NCBI GenBank assembly: GCA_039881045.1
Contig: JAYWVB010000005.1
Coordinates: 496,001 to 560,000 of the forward strand
Reading direction: 5' to 3'
Origin: Chaetomium olivaceum
Taxonomy: Eukaryota; Ascomycota; Sordariomycetes; Sordariales; Chaetomiaceae
Length of the DNA: 64,000 nucleotides
In this document: positions 1 to 13,486 of the stretch, in pieces
How positions within the stretch are numbered: the stretch's first letter is position 1
Layout: the number at the start of each line of letters is the position of its first letter
Made by a program: the position numbers and the translations under genes
The notes under the pieces: model-generated
The model's input: the letters and a program-made list of their open reading frames with translations, nothing else
What the model was told of the DNA's origin: nothing
Database searches by the model: none

Positions 1-800
1 TGGATATGATTTGATGGTTTTGTTGTATGGTGTGATGTGTATGGTGTATGTGAGGATATGGTTTCCTTTGTTTATTTCTCGTATATGTTTAATGTCGGCT
101 TATGCATAGCGGTAGAAATGTCTGATGAAAATCAAATGGAAGAGTGTTGGCTTTAAGTTCTTTTCTCTTGTTTCTTCAATCTCTTGCTCGTTGTTTTGTC
201 CAGCGTGTCTTCCCCATTAACCGTCTTTTTTCTACGTGTTCTTTCTTCCCACTCTATCTTCTTGTTCGTTTTCCTAGTTGCTTGTCTTTCTTCTTGCTCG
301 TCGTTCTGCTCCGTTCCGTAATTGAAGCTGAATACTACGACAGCTGGAAGAATAGGGGATAATAGCAATGACGAACCCAATGAGCGCATGATTCAAGAAT
401 TTTACCGCCTGAGCTGGGCTAGTATAAGTCATCCGAAGTCACCTACGGTTGAAACACCTGCGATTGCACAGCGTACGGAACTGTTCCGGTGGGTTTTCGT
501 GACGCATGACGATCTACGTCAATGTGCCGTCACGACAGGCAATTCTCATGTAATAAACCCCCACACATTACTCGCGCGCGCCCTCCTCAAAGTCTAGAAG
601 ACGTATATACAACCAACGTAGTCCCGCGCCGTCACACATCCATGAGCTCTCACTTGGGCACACACACCGCCACCAGAATTTGGTTCAGCACTCGTCGATC
701 ACCACTCCCCCACTATATTGCTTGCGGCAAGCAAGGCACATCGAACATCCTTTTCTTACCTGAATATCCACATACCCAGTAACGTTCCGTTGACATCACC
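1..800. other. gene-free left flank
   Basis: I see no convincing gene. There is a pyrimidine-rich stretch at about 160-320. A TATA-like GTATATAC at 603-610 lies about 195 bp before the ATG at 801 and could serve that gene. Open frames on both strands here are low-complexity and lack domain-like composition. Confidence 0.5.
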
Positions 801-1183
801 ATGCCCGTCGACGCTACCGTTCAACGGGGCCGCGCCACGAAATTTGAAACCTCTGAAGGAGCAGTACTTTTAGCAATGTACGGATTCGTATTAATGATCT
901 CTTCCGGGGGGGGGTGGCGATGGATGGTTGGCTTGTACAGCGTCCGGAAGGTCGAGTTATAAGGGAAGAAAAGTTGCTATACCTGCTCGTGGTTATACTA
1001 GTGGGGCTAGTGATGATGCTTTGGTTTTTGTGGGATGTAGCGACGTATTACTGGAGAAGGAGAGGCTTGGGTTCTCGTGAGCCATTGCTAGAGTTGGAAA
1101 AGGGGGTGGGTGATTTGGAGAGGGGCGAGAAAAGTGTGGTTGTTGGGGAAACGGATTGTGTGATGGTGGAAAAGACTGGTTAG
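801..1183 (+). CDS. putative small two-helix membrane protein, frame broken at a G9 run
   Basis: An ATG in a good fungal start context (CACCATGCC) opens at 801. It reads about 35 residues with a hydrophobic stretch (GAVLLAMYGFVLMIS) into a nine-G run at 906-914. In that frame it stops near 962. The frame entered by a one-base change in the G-run stays open to the stop at 1183. It encodes a clear membrane helix (LLYLLVVILVGLVMMLWFLW), then an Arg-rich patch and an acidic, charged tail. Together these would make a protein of roughly 127 residues with two membrane segments and a cytosolic tail. The G-run length is the only obstacle to a continuous frame and may be a sequencing error. No family is recognised. 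Alternatively only the downstream half is coding, or neither. Confidence 0.42.
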
Positions 1184-1508
1184 TTCGGAGGGGATGGGGT
1201 GGTTTCGAGAGAGGAAATTGGCACAAGCAGACGCACTACTAGCTACATATGACGTTCAAGCAAATAAAATTCAGAAGGGGGCCAAGACTTGAAGCGTTCC
1301 AAAGAAGCACCAACGTGAGTGGTGGGATGAAGGTTGCCACTCGGGAGAACGCCAGTGCAGACGAAAAAGACTTGCGGCAAGCACGGGTCGACCTCGCGCG
1401 GGGATGCTTGGAGGTATTGAGGGATCCAGAGAACTGGAATCTCGGGTGACGCTGTTGGTGCCTCGTCTGCCAGGCTTGCTGAATGTCGATTGTAAGTAAT
1501 CCTACGTA

Positions 1509-1826
1509 TTACTTGGTGGCCTCTGCAACAAACTTAGCTATCATTGCAGATACCCTCTGCAGCGATCCTGACTGCGCCGCGTCTTCCACCGGCCCTCGAT
1601 ACTTGTTGGCGTTGAGGAGACACCAGAAGTAAATCTCCCGCGGCGAAACACTCGGCACCTTGGCTTCAGACTTGATCGACTCGGATTCCAGGACCGCGGT
1701 GTCGATGAAGCCACTGGAAATCACGAGGCTCCGGAAAGCATCGATCGTCCAGAAAACCGTGTCGACTTGCGTTACCCGACGAAATCTGGTGTTCCTAGCA
1801 CTCAGACCTCGTGAATGCGCGAACAT
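1509..1826 (-). pseudogene. possible gene fragment, unknown
   Basis: The minus strand keeps an open frame of about 105 codons (1826 to 1509) with balanced amino-acid composition. Further upstream on the same strand another frame (about 2065-1815) also looks protein-like, with the motif LELGKAISNLGNGESS. The two cannot be joined by a plausible intron. This is consistent with a decayed or frameshifted gene, but no family is recognised and chance is possible. Confidence 0.2.
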
Positions 1827-3477
1827 CGTCGATGATGACCGAGGGCAGTTCCACGCCGTTCCCTTACATTGGGCGCCTTACGGATGCGTGCAATCGAACT
1901 TTCACCGTTGCCAAGATTGCTGATAGCCTTGCCGAGCTCAAGGACGGAGCCGCAAAGATCGACTTCCGGGTTGCGGCTGTGGTGGAGTTGCAGATTGTGC
2001 GCGTCAAGGCATGTCTGACATCGCCGGGGATGCCGCTCGTCCGTCAGTTCATCAAGGCAGACTAGGGTCGCTGGTTTGTGAGTCGGCAGGACATACCGCA
2101 GCTGTGCAGCGAGACAATCTGGGTAATGCCGTTGGTCAGCAAAATTTGTCTAGAAAGCCTATGCATCTTGGCAAGTGTCGTCGTCATCGTCGTCGTCGTC
2201 GTCGTGGACTCGTGGGGAACTGTTTGGTCCATTCATGGAGGCTTGCTGGGTTGGGTCCCATTGGTGTTTGTGGAATGTGTGTTGAAGATCGAACTGCAAA
2301 AAGGAGGGGCGAGACACGGTGGATGAATTCGATTGGTTGGTACCTTACCTGGTACGGACATGTACAGAGTTACCTCGTTACAGATTACATGACGACGTAC
2401 TTTTACCCCTGAATCAGAATCTTGACAACAAACTGTCTGCAGAGTGCAAACAGTCAGGTCCCCTCAACATTGGGCCAGTGACGTGACAAAGTCGACATAT
2501 AATTGTCGTATGCATTTTTGGGCACTTTTTGGTTTTTTACTCAAACCTGGAGCATTCTGCTGTGCACTTTTTTTTTTTGCCAGTGTTGCTCCCAAGTCAC
2601 GATAAGCCCGATTAATCAACTGATTGATCGATTGATTGCTGCAATTGGCGAAGCGCGAAGAGGGCCGTGCACAAACTGGTCCCTCTCTTTTCCCACTTTT
2701 TGACCCCAGCGGCCAGCGGCCAGCGACCAGCGACCTTTCGTGCATCGCAACACCACCATCCTCCACTGTTCGCTCTTCCCACCCAAAGAGTTGCTTTCGG
2801 AGCAAAGCTTTTGGTCGCTGATGAAAGCCGAGATAAGCTTGTGCTGACCCTGGCTGTGCCGTTCACTATTTTATTCTTCTCTGTTAACAATTTCACTCTT
2901 TTCCATCGCTTGGCACCCTGGGTGTCTGTCCATACTTCGTACCTTTTTGGCCTTCAACTCGGCCATTCCCGATCGCTAATAATTTAAAGACGGTGTCGGC
3001 AACACGCCGGTTCCCTGCATTGCAGCTAACTGCACCTTCAGCTCGCCCAGCTCTGTGTTCAACTCCCCTCGACATATGAATTTACCCGATAGCACAGTGG
3101 ACGATCGATTGCGGACCCTTTCCCCAGTGAAGAATCACGGCCCACCACAACCGAGCAACGGAGCCGACCGACAGATCGCCCGCCCCTGATGAAGGTGGAA
3201 ATCCCGACGATTGCAATATCGTAACACTCGTTCACCCTTCCCGCTGCCCGCCATTTGTCGGAAACTGCCCCTGAAGACGCGCCAAACAAACGACCAGACG
3301 ACCAGACGAAGAAAGGTCGGACGAACCTGACACAGCGGCGTCCAATCTCGACCGACAGTTGGTGCTCGCAATCGCTGTTTGTTCCAGGATTAGCCTTCGA
3401 ATCCGCTTGTCATACCCACGAGGGCACGATCCAATCCGATCCTACGTCCGGCCGTAGATGCCGCCCGGCCGGCCACG
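1827..3477. other. intergenic region upstream of the DOCK gene
   Basis: There is no supported gene. It contains a GTC/CGT trinucleotide microsatellite at about 2177-2206, a T-run near 2566-2577, a cluster of TTGATTGA-type repeats near 2610-2640, and a short tandem GGCCAGC array near 2709-2732. The last few hundred bases are probably promoter and 5' UTR of the gene starting at 3478. Confidence 0.5.
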
Positions 3478-6400
3478 ATGCCCTGGCAACCGCTGCCCCG
3501 GGTCGCCTTTGCTGTAGCGACCTTCCCTTTCCTCGCCGTACACGCGGCTGACCTCCCCCTCGAACTCGGTGACGAATTGTACATTTTCGAAGAGACCCCA
3601 GATGGCAATTGGCTCCGGGGATACCTGGTCTCGCCGCCGAGCCTGCTGGCTGGGTTGACGAGCATCAAGGGACAAACCCTCGAGGCCCGTGTCTTCAGCG
3701 GCATCTTCCCGCGCAGCTGTGTCGAGGTCCGGGAGGTTATGGGCGGAAATGGCGAGGTCTACGACAACGATATCGAAAGCGAAGATGTGCCCCAGCTGTC
3801 GCCAATACATTTTGAAGAGGGCGACTCGGCCAAGAGTGGGATAGAGGGAACCACGGGCGAGAGAAAGGGGAGGAGGGGCTCGCCGACCAAAGGATGGAGG
3901 GAAAATGCAGGCTTCCCCAATGGCGCGCCGGGCCGACTATCAGTGTCTGTGAAGCGGGATCTGAATGCGCCACGCCCGCCGGCACCTGTGCCGATGCTCA
4001 AGATTGGCGACGAGACTCCGACCTCAGCATTGGAACCACTCATTGACGAGATCGCTTCCTGCCTCCGGGAATGGCACTCAACAAATCTCCACGAGCTGCT
4101 GCTATCTCGCCAGTACGCTAAGCTAGACACCATGTCCAAGCTCATCGCCACCCTCAACTTTGCGCGGCAGCAATTCCTCCACGATGTCCTGACTGACTGG
4201 GAGTACGACGCCCTCCGGGAAAAGACAGTTTGGGACTTGGTCCGCGTCAACAAGCTTTGCGGGGCAGAAGTAATTGTCCGCGACCCCCATGAGCGCGGCC
4301 GGGTGCTCACCGGAGATGACTCGGTGGTTGAGATGACAAAGTTACAGTCTATTATGAGCCTACTTGACGAGACACCGACTCCCGTGCCCGAGTTGACAGC
4401 GCTGCACCACCTGCTGGTTGATATCAAGGGGTTCGCCGGCGCATCCACCGAAGACACCACCGTGGTGCTCTATTTGGCCACCAAGACCGCCGGCGGAGCG
4501 CTGACACCCCTGTCCGAAAACTATATCGTCGAGATGCCCGCTGGTGGGCAGTTGGTCCATTTGACCCGAAACACGCAGATGCGCACCCTCTTCGCCGACC
4601 TAACAGCCACTGAAATCGGCGACGTCCCCTCAATTGAATCCGACCTCTTCCTGGTTGTCAAAATCCGTGCCTCGCAACAAGTCGTTGCTACCAAGCCTAG
4701 CTCACGGTCTGGGGCTGTCTCCCAAACTCCGTTTGCCAAAGAACACGCCAAGCCGCCATTGTCCGCCGGAAACAAATCGGTGCGTAGGAGCTTAATGTGG
4801 GCCGGCAAGAGCACGCGCTCGGCATTCTCGAGGGGCAACGGCAGACTCGACTCGCTGTCAGAGCAACCAGAAGAAATCGTATTGCCGCCTACAGCGGGAA
4901 GCGAGAGCAGGGATGGAGCGCCTCCGAGCACCGCTAACTCCAAGACGGGACGCTCGTCTGTGGACGGTCAGGTCACTCACACAGCCGATAGGACCGTTGG
5001 TGTTGGCGTGCTCAAGTTGAACTCCGTCATGAAGCAGGAGGAAGAGATCGAGCACATCGTGACCATCTGGGCACCCTCTGCCAAGCACATAGCCGAGAAG
5101 CAAGATGGCGAGGATTGGGACCCGGTACTGCGCGAGATCATGGACAGCAAGACGGGTTCCTACGAGAAGTCGAGGAGAGCTGAGCGCCTGCAGGTGCACC
5201 TTCGCGCCTTCAACAATCCGGATGCGGATGCTCTGATCAAAGCGACCCCAACAGCACTGTCCAACATTTGCAAGACGAACAAGATGGGCTTTTCAGGCGC
5301 CCCAACGAAGCCCAGATCCGATATCTACCTGACGATTGACGAAGCCATCCTGACTCGCCAGGCCCTGCTATCTCGATTCGGCGGGAGCCCAACCGCGCTT
5401 CCGAGCAGTTTCCACGCCAACAACCTCCAAATCACCCTCGAAGTTCGTAGGTCAAACGGCGAGCGCGTTGAGAACTGCATCCACCCTTCCTCCAATTCTG
5501 AGGCCGTCAGCACCTGGACCACTGTCGTCACTGAGCGCGGCGAACCGTGGCGGCAATCGGTTAGACTCGTGCTCGCACCACAGGACGTTCACCAGGGACA
5601 TGTGGTGATGCACCTCGCGGACGCGCCGAGCCCGCCTTTTGCCGTGGCGTACATGCCTCTCTGGGACCAGCAAGCATTTATTCGTGATATGACCCACGGC
5701 TTGTTACTCTACCGGTTGGATGAGCATACGAATACCGCCCAGGCTGGTCCCCAGGGCAAGGGTGGCTACCTGAGTCTGCCATTCTCTGCCAGAGGCAAGG
5801 ACGAACACCAGGCTGAGGTGACAGGGCCACTTGCTATGGTGCGCGTCGAGACCTACCTCTGCAGCACGAGATTCTCGCAGGACCGGGTCGTCTTGGGGTT
5901 GCTAGCTTGGAAGGACTCTTCCCGGGAGGGGATTCCGGTGCTTCTCAAACAGTTCATCTTTGTTGCTGAGATCGAGGTGGTCAAGCTGCTGAACGATGTC
6001 CTGGATGCGCTATTTGGCATTCTCTGTGAATACTCGGGTAACGATGACTACGAAGACCTCGTCTTTACCGCCCTCGTGAGGGTGCTGGATATCGTCCACG
6101 ACAGGCGCTTTAACCTAGCGCCACTGGTCGACCAGTACGCCGAGAGCAGGTTCAACTACCCCTTTGCGACGCCCTGCTTAGTCAGATCCTTCACTCGGCT
6201 TTTGTCCAAGCCTACCGAGCCCGAGACGGCAAGGAAGCTCCGAGCCACTTTCAAGGTTGCAAGGCACATCCTCAAGTTCATCACGCATGCTCGTGGTCAG
6301 CAAAAGGCCAAGGAGGCCGGCATTGGGATAACAGGTTCGAATCCGGGTTTCACACGCCACCTCCGGGTCATCTTCAAGGCGCTCGATGCCATGATGCGCA

Positions 6401-9400
6401 GTAGCGCGCCAGTGCTGGTGGGTAGTCAGACGCTGGCCGTTCAACACTTCCATACCTGGCTCCCAGAACTCGCTGGCCTGTTGACGACGGAGGAAATTCT
6501 ACATATTGCTATCGACTTCATGGATTCTTGCTCCAGCGTCAAGGGCAAGCTGGTGTTGTACAAGCTGGTGCTGATCATCAATTACGCCAAACTCGACATC
6601 TTCTCGCATCCGGAGCAACGTTCAGCCTTGAGCGCCAATACCGTCCGGTGGATAGCACCGCACTGGGGCCACGTTGACGAAGTCACAGATTTGTGGAAGG
6701 ACCAGGTTCGCCTCTGCTGTTCGGTCCTCGCGAGCCAAATCGAGCACCTCGGCCCGGAAATCCCGGATTACATCCCGAAGATCATCCAATCTTACCTTGT
6801 CATCCAAGCCGTCCCTAAGAAACAAAAGGACCGCCTCTCCCTCCTATTCCCGACCACCTACCCCTTCCCTACCCGCCCCATCACCGAGGAAGCCGCTTTT
6901 GATGAAGCCCTTATCGAACTCTCGGCCGTTCTCTCGGCTCTCTCTAATTCCCCCGCCGGTATGCAGCTCGAGCTCGCCGAGGACGATCTGCACGTCGTCG
7001 TTGAGAACTGCCTGCGCGTTCACATGAGCATCCTCCAAGGCGAGACCTTCCCCCCGACTGGCTCAGCGCCCACATCTTCCACCACAAGTCGACCATGCGC
7101 ACCTTGCAATACCTAGCCGGCATTTTGCTGGATTCGTTCCTGCCGCATCCGGACGAGGCCGAGAACTTCAACACAGAACTATGGAAGCTCTTCTTCACCA
7201 CCTTGCTGAGCCTAGTTGGCAGCCCGTCGCTGGCGCTCGAGACCTTCCCGGAGCAGAAACGCCGCGCCGTGTGGAAGATCGCCGGGGACGTGCGCGAGCA
7301 CGGCGCCGACCTGCTCCGGAGGACCTGGGAGGCCATAGGATGGGACACCACCCTCGAGGAGCGCGCGCGCTACAGCCTGGCCAAGATGGGTGGCTACCAG
7401 GTGCAGTACGTGCCGACGCTGGTCGGACCCATTGTGGAGTTGTGTCTGAGCGTGCATGAGGGCCTGCGCCGCATGGCGGTGGAGGTGCTGCAGACTATGA
7501 TTGTCAGCGAGTGGACCCTTAGTGAGGATCTGTCGGTTATTCAGACCGAGATGATTGATTGTCTGGATGTGTACTTCAAGTCGAAGCCGTTGACGGAGTA
7601 TTTTGCAGAAGTTGTTTGTTGGGGAGCTGTTGGAACGGTTTGAGCCGCTTGCGAAGGGTAAGGATGAGGCGCTTTTTGGGGCGCTGAGGGATTTGACGGA
7701 TACGGTGGATGTGTTTTTGGACTTGTTGGTTGCGGTGCACAGTGGTGATGGGTCCGGCGAGGCCTCGCATCTAATCCACCGGCTGCGGCTGATGGAGTTC
7801 CTGCGCGATATGCAGAAGGAAGAGATCTTCATCCGCTATGTCCACCAGCTGGCCAACCTCCAGGCGGATGCTAGAAACCACGCCGAGGCTGGTCTGGCCC
7901 TGCGGCTGCATGCCGATGTGTACGACTGGGACCCCCTGAGGACGACGCCCGCTTTGCAGGACCCCGAGTTCCCTGCTCAGACCCACTTTGAGCGCAAGGA
8001 GCGCATCTACTTCGACATGATCAAACATTTCGAAGACGGCGAGGCATGGAGCAGCGCCCTGGCCGCGTACAAGGAGCTGCAGGCGCAGTATGAGACGAAC
8101 ACGTTCGACTTTGCCAAGCTTGCCCGCACCGAGCGTGCCATTGCGACCATATACGAGACGATCGCCAAGAGCGACAAGTTGGTGCCCAAGTACTTCAAGG
8201 TCATATTCAAGGGCCTCGGCTTCCCGGCCAACATGCGAGAAAAGGAGTTCGTCTTCGAGGGCTCCCCCGCCGAGCGCACCTCCAGCTTCACCGACCGCAT
8301 GCAGGAGATGTACCCGTCGGCGCGCATCGTTACGAACGAGCACATTGACGACGTCGAGGGCCAGTTCCTCGTCATCTCGACACTGAGCGCGCACCGCGAC
8401 CTCGGCCACCACGTCTTCCAGCGCGCCCGCGTGCCGCAGATCATCCGGGATTATCTCATCTCTGCCCATCCACAGGCGTTCTCTGTTACCAGCAAGCGGA
8501 ACACCACGGGGCCTGTTGCGGAGCATTCTATTGAGAAGATTGTCTATACCACGGCAGAGCCGTTCCCGACGATCCTGAGGCGGAGCGAGATTGTGGCGGT
8601 GCAGGAGGTGCGTTTGTCCGCGAAGGAGACGGCACTCGAACGGATTGTGCGGAAGACGGCGGATATGTCGGCGCTGGAGAAGAAGGTGGTCGATGGCGAG
8701 GGCGGGGACGAGAGCGCGCAGCTGCTGGTGGATGCTGTTAGCATCAGTGTGAATCGCAACTCGGAGAGCAGCGTGGTGGCGTATCGTGAGCTCATACCGG
8801 GCACGCCGCGGACGACGTCACCTCGGGAGTTTGATTCAGAGCTGGGGGCGCCGGAATTTGATCCCCAGGAGAATGCCATCAAGATGGCGCTAGTGGACCA
8901 CGCGATCATGCTCAAGAGGTGTTTGGCGACGTTTGCGAAGAGCGGGAACGAGATCCTCACGCGACATGTGGAGGATCTGCAGCGGTGTAAGTGTCCCTTG
9001 GGCCGTCATTTGTGGCAATTACTAACAGATTGTAGTCTTCGAATCAACGTACGCGCCCGAAATCGCAATCTTCACCCCCGTCCAACCCGTTCGCGAGACC
9101 ACCACCCCGTCTCCCACCTGGCCCCGCTCGCCTGCCGCCGCGCTCGGCAACGCTCCTCACCATGCCGCTACCAAATCCACTTCGACCATCCCGAACGGCG
9201 CCGTAACAGAAGAAGCAACCCTTGTGCAGCCTGTGCCCCTCCAAAAAGGTCGCGGGCCCCGCAGCTTCCTCGCCGGTCGCAAGAAGGATCAACAACCCCC
9301 GCGGGAAGCCAACGGCGACCACCACCAAGCCCCAATCCAAGAAGAACCCGAATCCGCCCCGTCCGTAGCCAAGAGCACCACCTCCTCAACCAAGGAAACC

Positions 9401-9835
9401 CCGTCCAACAACAGGCGGTCTTTCTTCCGTACTCTCCCGCAAATGACCGCCAGCGAGGCCGGCACGGCATCATCAAGAGAACGCGGCGGCGGGCACATCA
9501 ACGGCACCGGCCCCGGGCCCTATTACGCCCGCTCGCAGCCCTCGCAGTCTCACTTACCCGACCTGAGTCCCGGCGGCTCCGAAGTGTTTTCCTCGTCTTC
9601 GCCGGCTACTATTAACGGTGGTGGCGGTGGGAGTGAGAAGGGCGCGTATCACACGCAGGTGTACGAAACGGCGCCGCCATCGCATGCGTCCCCACCAGCG
9701 GCGCAGCAGCAGGGTCATTCGTCGATTATGGGGCATGGAGTGGGGAGTGTGAGGAAGAGGTTGAGTATCTTGAGGTTGGGAAAGAAGAGTAGTCGGGAGA
9801 GGGGTGGGGGGTTGGGGGGCGTGGATGAGGAGTGA
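3478..9835 (+). CDS. DOCK-family (dedicator of cytokinesis) guanine nucleotide exchange factor
   Basis: Predicted about 2,100-residue fungal DOCK protein, expected to activate Rho/Rac-type GTPases through its DHR-2 domain in polarity and stress signalling. The start MPWQPLPRVAFA is followed by an SH3-like region (residues about 1-85, with ELGDELYIFEETPDGNWLRG). A C2/DHR-1 region lies around residues 610-790, helical repeats follow, then a DHR-2 region (about 1440-1830, with EKEFVFEGSPAERTSSFTDR). The tail is Ser/Pro/Gly-rich and basic. One 49-nt intron (8987-9035, branch ACTAAC) joins the exons in frame. Two frame changes occur: one base is missing at the C5 run 7051-7055 and one is extra at the T4 run 7601-7604. 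They compensate, and the intervening 180 codons are DOCK-like, so indel errors are more likely than a dead gene. Confidence 0.9.
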
Positions 9836-10964
9836 GTGAGCTTTATTCCATACATCTTGAAAGGAGAGGTGTTGGGATGGTGGTCCTGGGTGTTGGGGAT
9901 GTATGGATGGTCCTCGGCTTGATGGACAGACGGACACCCTGGTGTGGTGTTGTGGTGCATTTCCTTTGTGGATGTTCTAATATCTTCTCTCGGGTTGCGA
10001 TGCAATCTGTTGCCTTATTTTCTTTCATTCTAGTTTTTTGTTTGGGCGCTGGATATACCAGTTCCATATACCCCTTTACACACATGGAGGAATCAGGCGA
10101 GAGGATGGGTGGGTGGGGTAGACGGATGGACGCCTGCTGTTGTCAGCAGTTTATTTTGTTGTATTCACGCCTGCACTTTCAGGTCTTTTGTGGCCTTTCC
10201 TGCGTTACATACCCCCTTGGCTGGCTTCGGGATCGTGGTCCGCCCGGCACTTGCCACCTTTTTTCTGTTCTGCTTGTTTCGGCCTGCTTGCTTTTATTCT
10301 CGCTGTATACACACGCGGTTCCTTTCACATAATTCCCTTGCATTGTATCTGTTTTGTTTTGTCTAATAACTTTCCTTCGAGCTGTCGGCGCTTGCCGAGT
10401 CCATCCGTTGATTGTGGTTGGGTCATGTATATTTTGCTTTGTACACCACATCGGGAAAATAGTTAAGCCTTATACTTGGGGGTCGGTGGCATAAGATAGA
10501 GGTGTCGGCGCTTGTTGGCTCGAGACCGGGAGTACGCTGGGGAGCACGGGCATGGAATTCTGATGTAATAAATAAAGATCAGTTAGGTTGATGTCATGAT
10601 ACCTGCATAAACTTTGGGTTTGCGCGTGGTCCGCTCGGCTGGCAAGTCTGGTAGGTGTGGGATCCTCAACTCAATAATCATCACGGGCATTTGTGGCCCT
10701 TAGAACCTAATGATGGGTAGTCTGCCACGCAAGAGCCTCCCTCTGGTCAAAACCGGGTCATGGGACGGAAACCTAAATACGCTTTGGTCTCGGCCTAGAC
10801 TACAAATTCATCACGTCTGACGAGTCGAACTCTTCCTTCTTCCACACTTTTACTTCTGGCAAATACTGAAAGAAAGTCCCCCGATCCTTTCTTGATCCCC
10901 TTCTTCTGCCCATACAAGGGCAGTCATAACCAGCGCAGCTTTCTCCCTTTTTCGCCCGGTCAAG
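9836..10964. other. intergenic: DOCK 3' region and promoter of the next gene
   Basis: No gene is supported. The segment carries T/C-rich sequence, an AATAAA at about 10568 that could be a polyadenylation signal, and two copies of GTGTCGGCGCTTG-like sequence near 10384 and 10501. Short open frames here are low-complexity. Confidence 0.5.
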
Positions 10965-12476
10965 ATGATGCGGCTCTCCGTCCGCTCACGGTCCCGACTT
11001 GTGTTGCTGGTTCTTGTTGCCTTTCTTTTTCGCCTCTCTTTGCGGAGCAGCTCGTTTTCCGCTCCAGGGGAATCTCTCGGCGTGCTAAAGGGGTCGGCAC
11101 GGGGACCCAGCCCCGATCAACTGCCGCCCCCGATCAGTAATTGGGAAGTCTCCGGGTGGGAACCGGCGGGCGCCGTATACCGCGAAAAGGTGTACAAGCC
11201 CGAACCCACTGGGCCGCCCACCCTCCCCGTCGCCGACCCGTTCCCGCTCTTGTCCCGGAACCCACCGCCGGCACCGGGCAATTTTCGTGCGCCGAGAGTC
11301 AACCGCCCGCCACGAAAACACTGCCCGGAACGGACGCCCCTGTTTGTAGGCTTCACGCGCAACTGGCCGCTGCTGCTCCAGTGTGTCGTGAGCTACATCG
11401 CGGCGGGCTGGCCGGCGGAGGACATCTTCGTGGTGGAGAACACGGGCGTCATGCACGCCAACCGGGACGGGAAGCTGACGCTGCAGAACCCGTTTTACCT
11501 GAACCACACCCAGCTGGCAATGCTGGGTGTGAGCGTCATCACTGTATGTACATACACCACTGTCCCCTACCCCTGAAACCAACCACGAACTGAGTGACTG
11601 ACCAACCAACCACCACAATAGACACCAACCCTCCTCACCTTCTCGCAACTCCAGAACTTCTACCTCTGGACCGCCCTCTCCCGCAACCACCCCTACTTCT
11701 TCTGGACGCACCAAGACCTCCTGGTCTTCTCCTTCGAAAACAAAACCACCTCCCCCACCTCCTCCTCCTCTTTATACGCCAACGCTCTCGCCACCCTCCG
11801 GCACCTGACCACCAACCCCACCCACACGCACACCAGGCCTTGGGCGCACCACTTCTTTGCCTACGACCACCTCACCCTCGTCAACCGTGACGCGGTGCTT
11901 GGAATGGGCGGGTGGGACACGCAGATCCCGTTCTATGCGTCCGACTGTGACGCCTACTTGCGCGCGCACTGGGCCGGGTTGGCACAGACGCAGAGCCAGG
12001 TCGGGCTGATTCTGGATGTGGGCAAGGTGATGGTGGATTTGGGGGCGCTGTTGCGGCTGCCGGGGAGCGTGGCGAGATTGGAAGGGGATAAGGTTCAGGG
12101 ATTTGGCGGAGAGGAAGGGGGTTCGGTGTGGGGTGCGGGAGGGGAGTATGACGGGTATGTGGAAAGCTGGGAGAGGTTGGTTGCGTTGGGCGGCAGGATG
12201 CAGCATGATAAGTATGTGAATGGGAATGGGTTGCGGAATACGTGGCAGGTGAAGCAGAAGGGGGGCCAAGGGGAGCCGTTTTATCGAGATGCGGACGGGT
12301 TTGAGATTGGAATCAAGATGATGATTGAGACGGGGAGGAATGTGTTTGCGGAGAAATGGGGGCATCGTGGATGCGATGTTGGGCGTATGGGGGTGGTCGG
12401 GGAGGATGCGTGGCGGCTGGAGAGGGATTGGGATGAAGAGACGGAGGCGTTGGAAGCGGAGAAAGGCTCGTGGTAA
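10965..12476 (+). CDS. type II membrane glycosyltransferase-like protein
   Basis: Two exons, 10965-11543 and 11622-12476, flank a 78-nt phase-0 intron and give 477 residues. After the ATG comes an Arg-rich cytosolic stub and a hydrophobic signal anchor (residues about 11-26, LVLLVLVAFLFRLSLR). A Pro-rich stem follows, then a lumenal domain. TPLFVGFTRNWPLLLQCVVSYI and WPAEDIFVVENTG resemble the first strand region of nucleotide-sugar glycosyltransferases. HPYFFWTHQDLLVF, GMGGWDTQIPFYASDCD and HDKYVNGNGLRNTW are further conserved-looking blocks. The SDCD motif could be a metal-binding acidic site. This is the general plan of a Golgi glycosyltransferase of unassigned family. Donor and acceptor are unknown. 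The frame is intact. Confidence 0.75.
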
Positions 12477-13486
12477 CTGCGGAACTGATTGTTGGGTTTG
12501 TTGGGTTTGAGATTGTGAGAGTGATTTTAATGTTCAATAAATACATCAACACCAACAAATCGTCCCCCACTAACACCGTCCTCCTCCCCTTCTCTTCTGT
12601 GAAGGGAGTGTTACATGATGCATCCTAAGTGAACCTTTCGGCGCCACGGAAGACCTGCAAACTATCTATCCGTTCATTCTGAAACAGTACGGTTTTGTCT
12701 TCGAAGAAAAAGAAAATCGAAAACGGAAACTGAAGCACATGGTAATATTCCCGACGCTTGAACAACCACTGTAGATGATTATGCAACTCCATGACTCGGA
12801 CCCCCTTCTTTTGACCCAAATCCCCCCCACCGCCACTCCTTCAGCACATGAGAACATTCTGCGGCATGGTGCTGTCATAAAGGGCCACATTATTTGGCCA
12901 CGCCTTGTTAATCCAGTAATACGTGATGAATACGTGCGTCAGTGCCGGCCAGGAAGGTGAGCTTAGGCTTCCAGCCGTTCTTGACGAGGGATTTGAGGCT
13001 GAAAGATGGGACGTAGATTGTCCTCCGGAGTCCCAAAAGGCTAGACCGGGTTACCTTTAGGGCCCATGGCCCAATCGCTCGCCAGGAGGGGCCGTGTTTA
13101 TACATTTGGTTTTACGACGCGAGCTACATGGCTGCGATATAGACGGTTAGAAGCGTAGCCATAGCGATAACAGCAGCCGCGACAGACGACACCGCGGATA
13201 GCCACGCGGTATTTACCGTGTCCAGCTGAAGTGAAAGTTGCAACTGAGCTAGAAGTACTTATCGCCCACCACATGAAGTGCTGCAACTCGAGGGGACGAG
13301 AATGTCACATATTACTCGCTCTGGCCCACACCCCAGAACTTCTTATTGACCGATATTCTCTTTTTGCAGCCATTACCGCGACATATACGCCTATATTAGG
13401 TCTCGTAGCTAGCAAACCTCTTCGAAGTTGGATCAACTAGCCACCCCTTTTCACGTCACACCTAGGCTCGCACCACGACCAAGACC
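12477..13486. other. intergenic region
   Basis: There is an AATAAA at about 12536, probably for the upstream gene. I see no protein-coding gene, RNA gene or clear repeat in the remainder. AT content rises toward 13380, just ahead of the next start. Confidence 0.5.

Noticed and set aside
2177..2206. CGT/GTC run as a coding repeat
   Set aside because: No supported gene covers it. It is treated as an intergenic microsatellite.
3759..4460. 233-codon open frame antisense to the DOCK gene
   Set aside because: It mirrors the codon structure of the plus-strand gene and has no motif of its own.
7051..7604. Programmed frameshifting in the DOCK gene
   Set aside because: No slippery heptamer or pseudoknot is evident, and identical problems occur in unrelated genes at homopolymers.
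7771..8526. 251-codon open frame antisense to the DHR-2 region
   Set aside because: GC-rich coding DNA often leaves the antisense frame open. The plus strand encodes a clear conserved domain.
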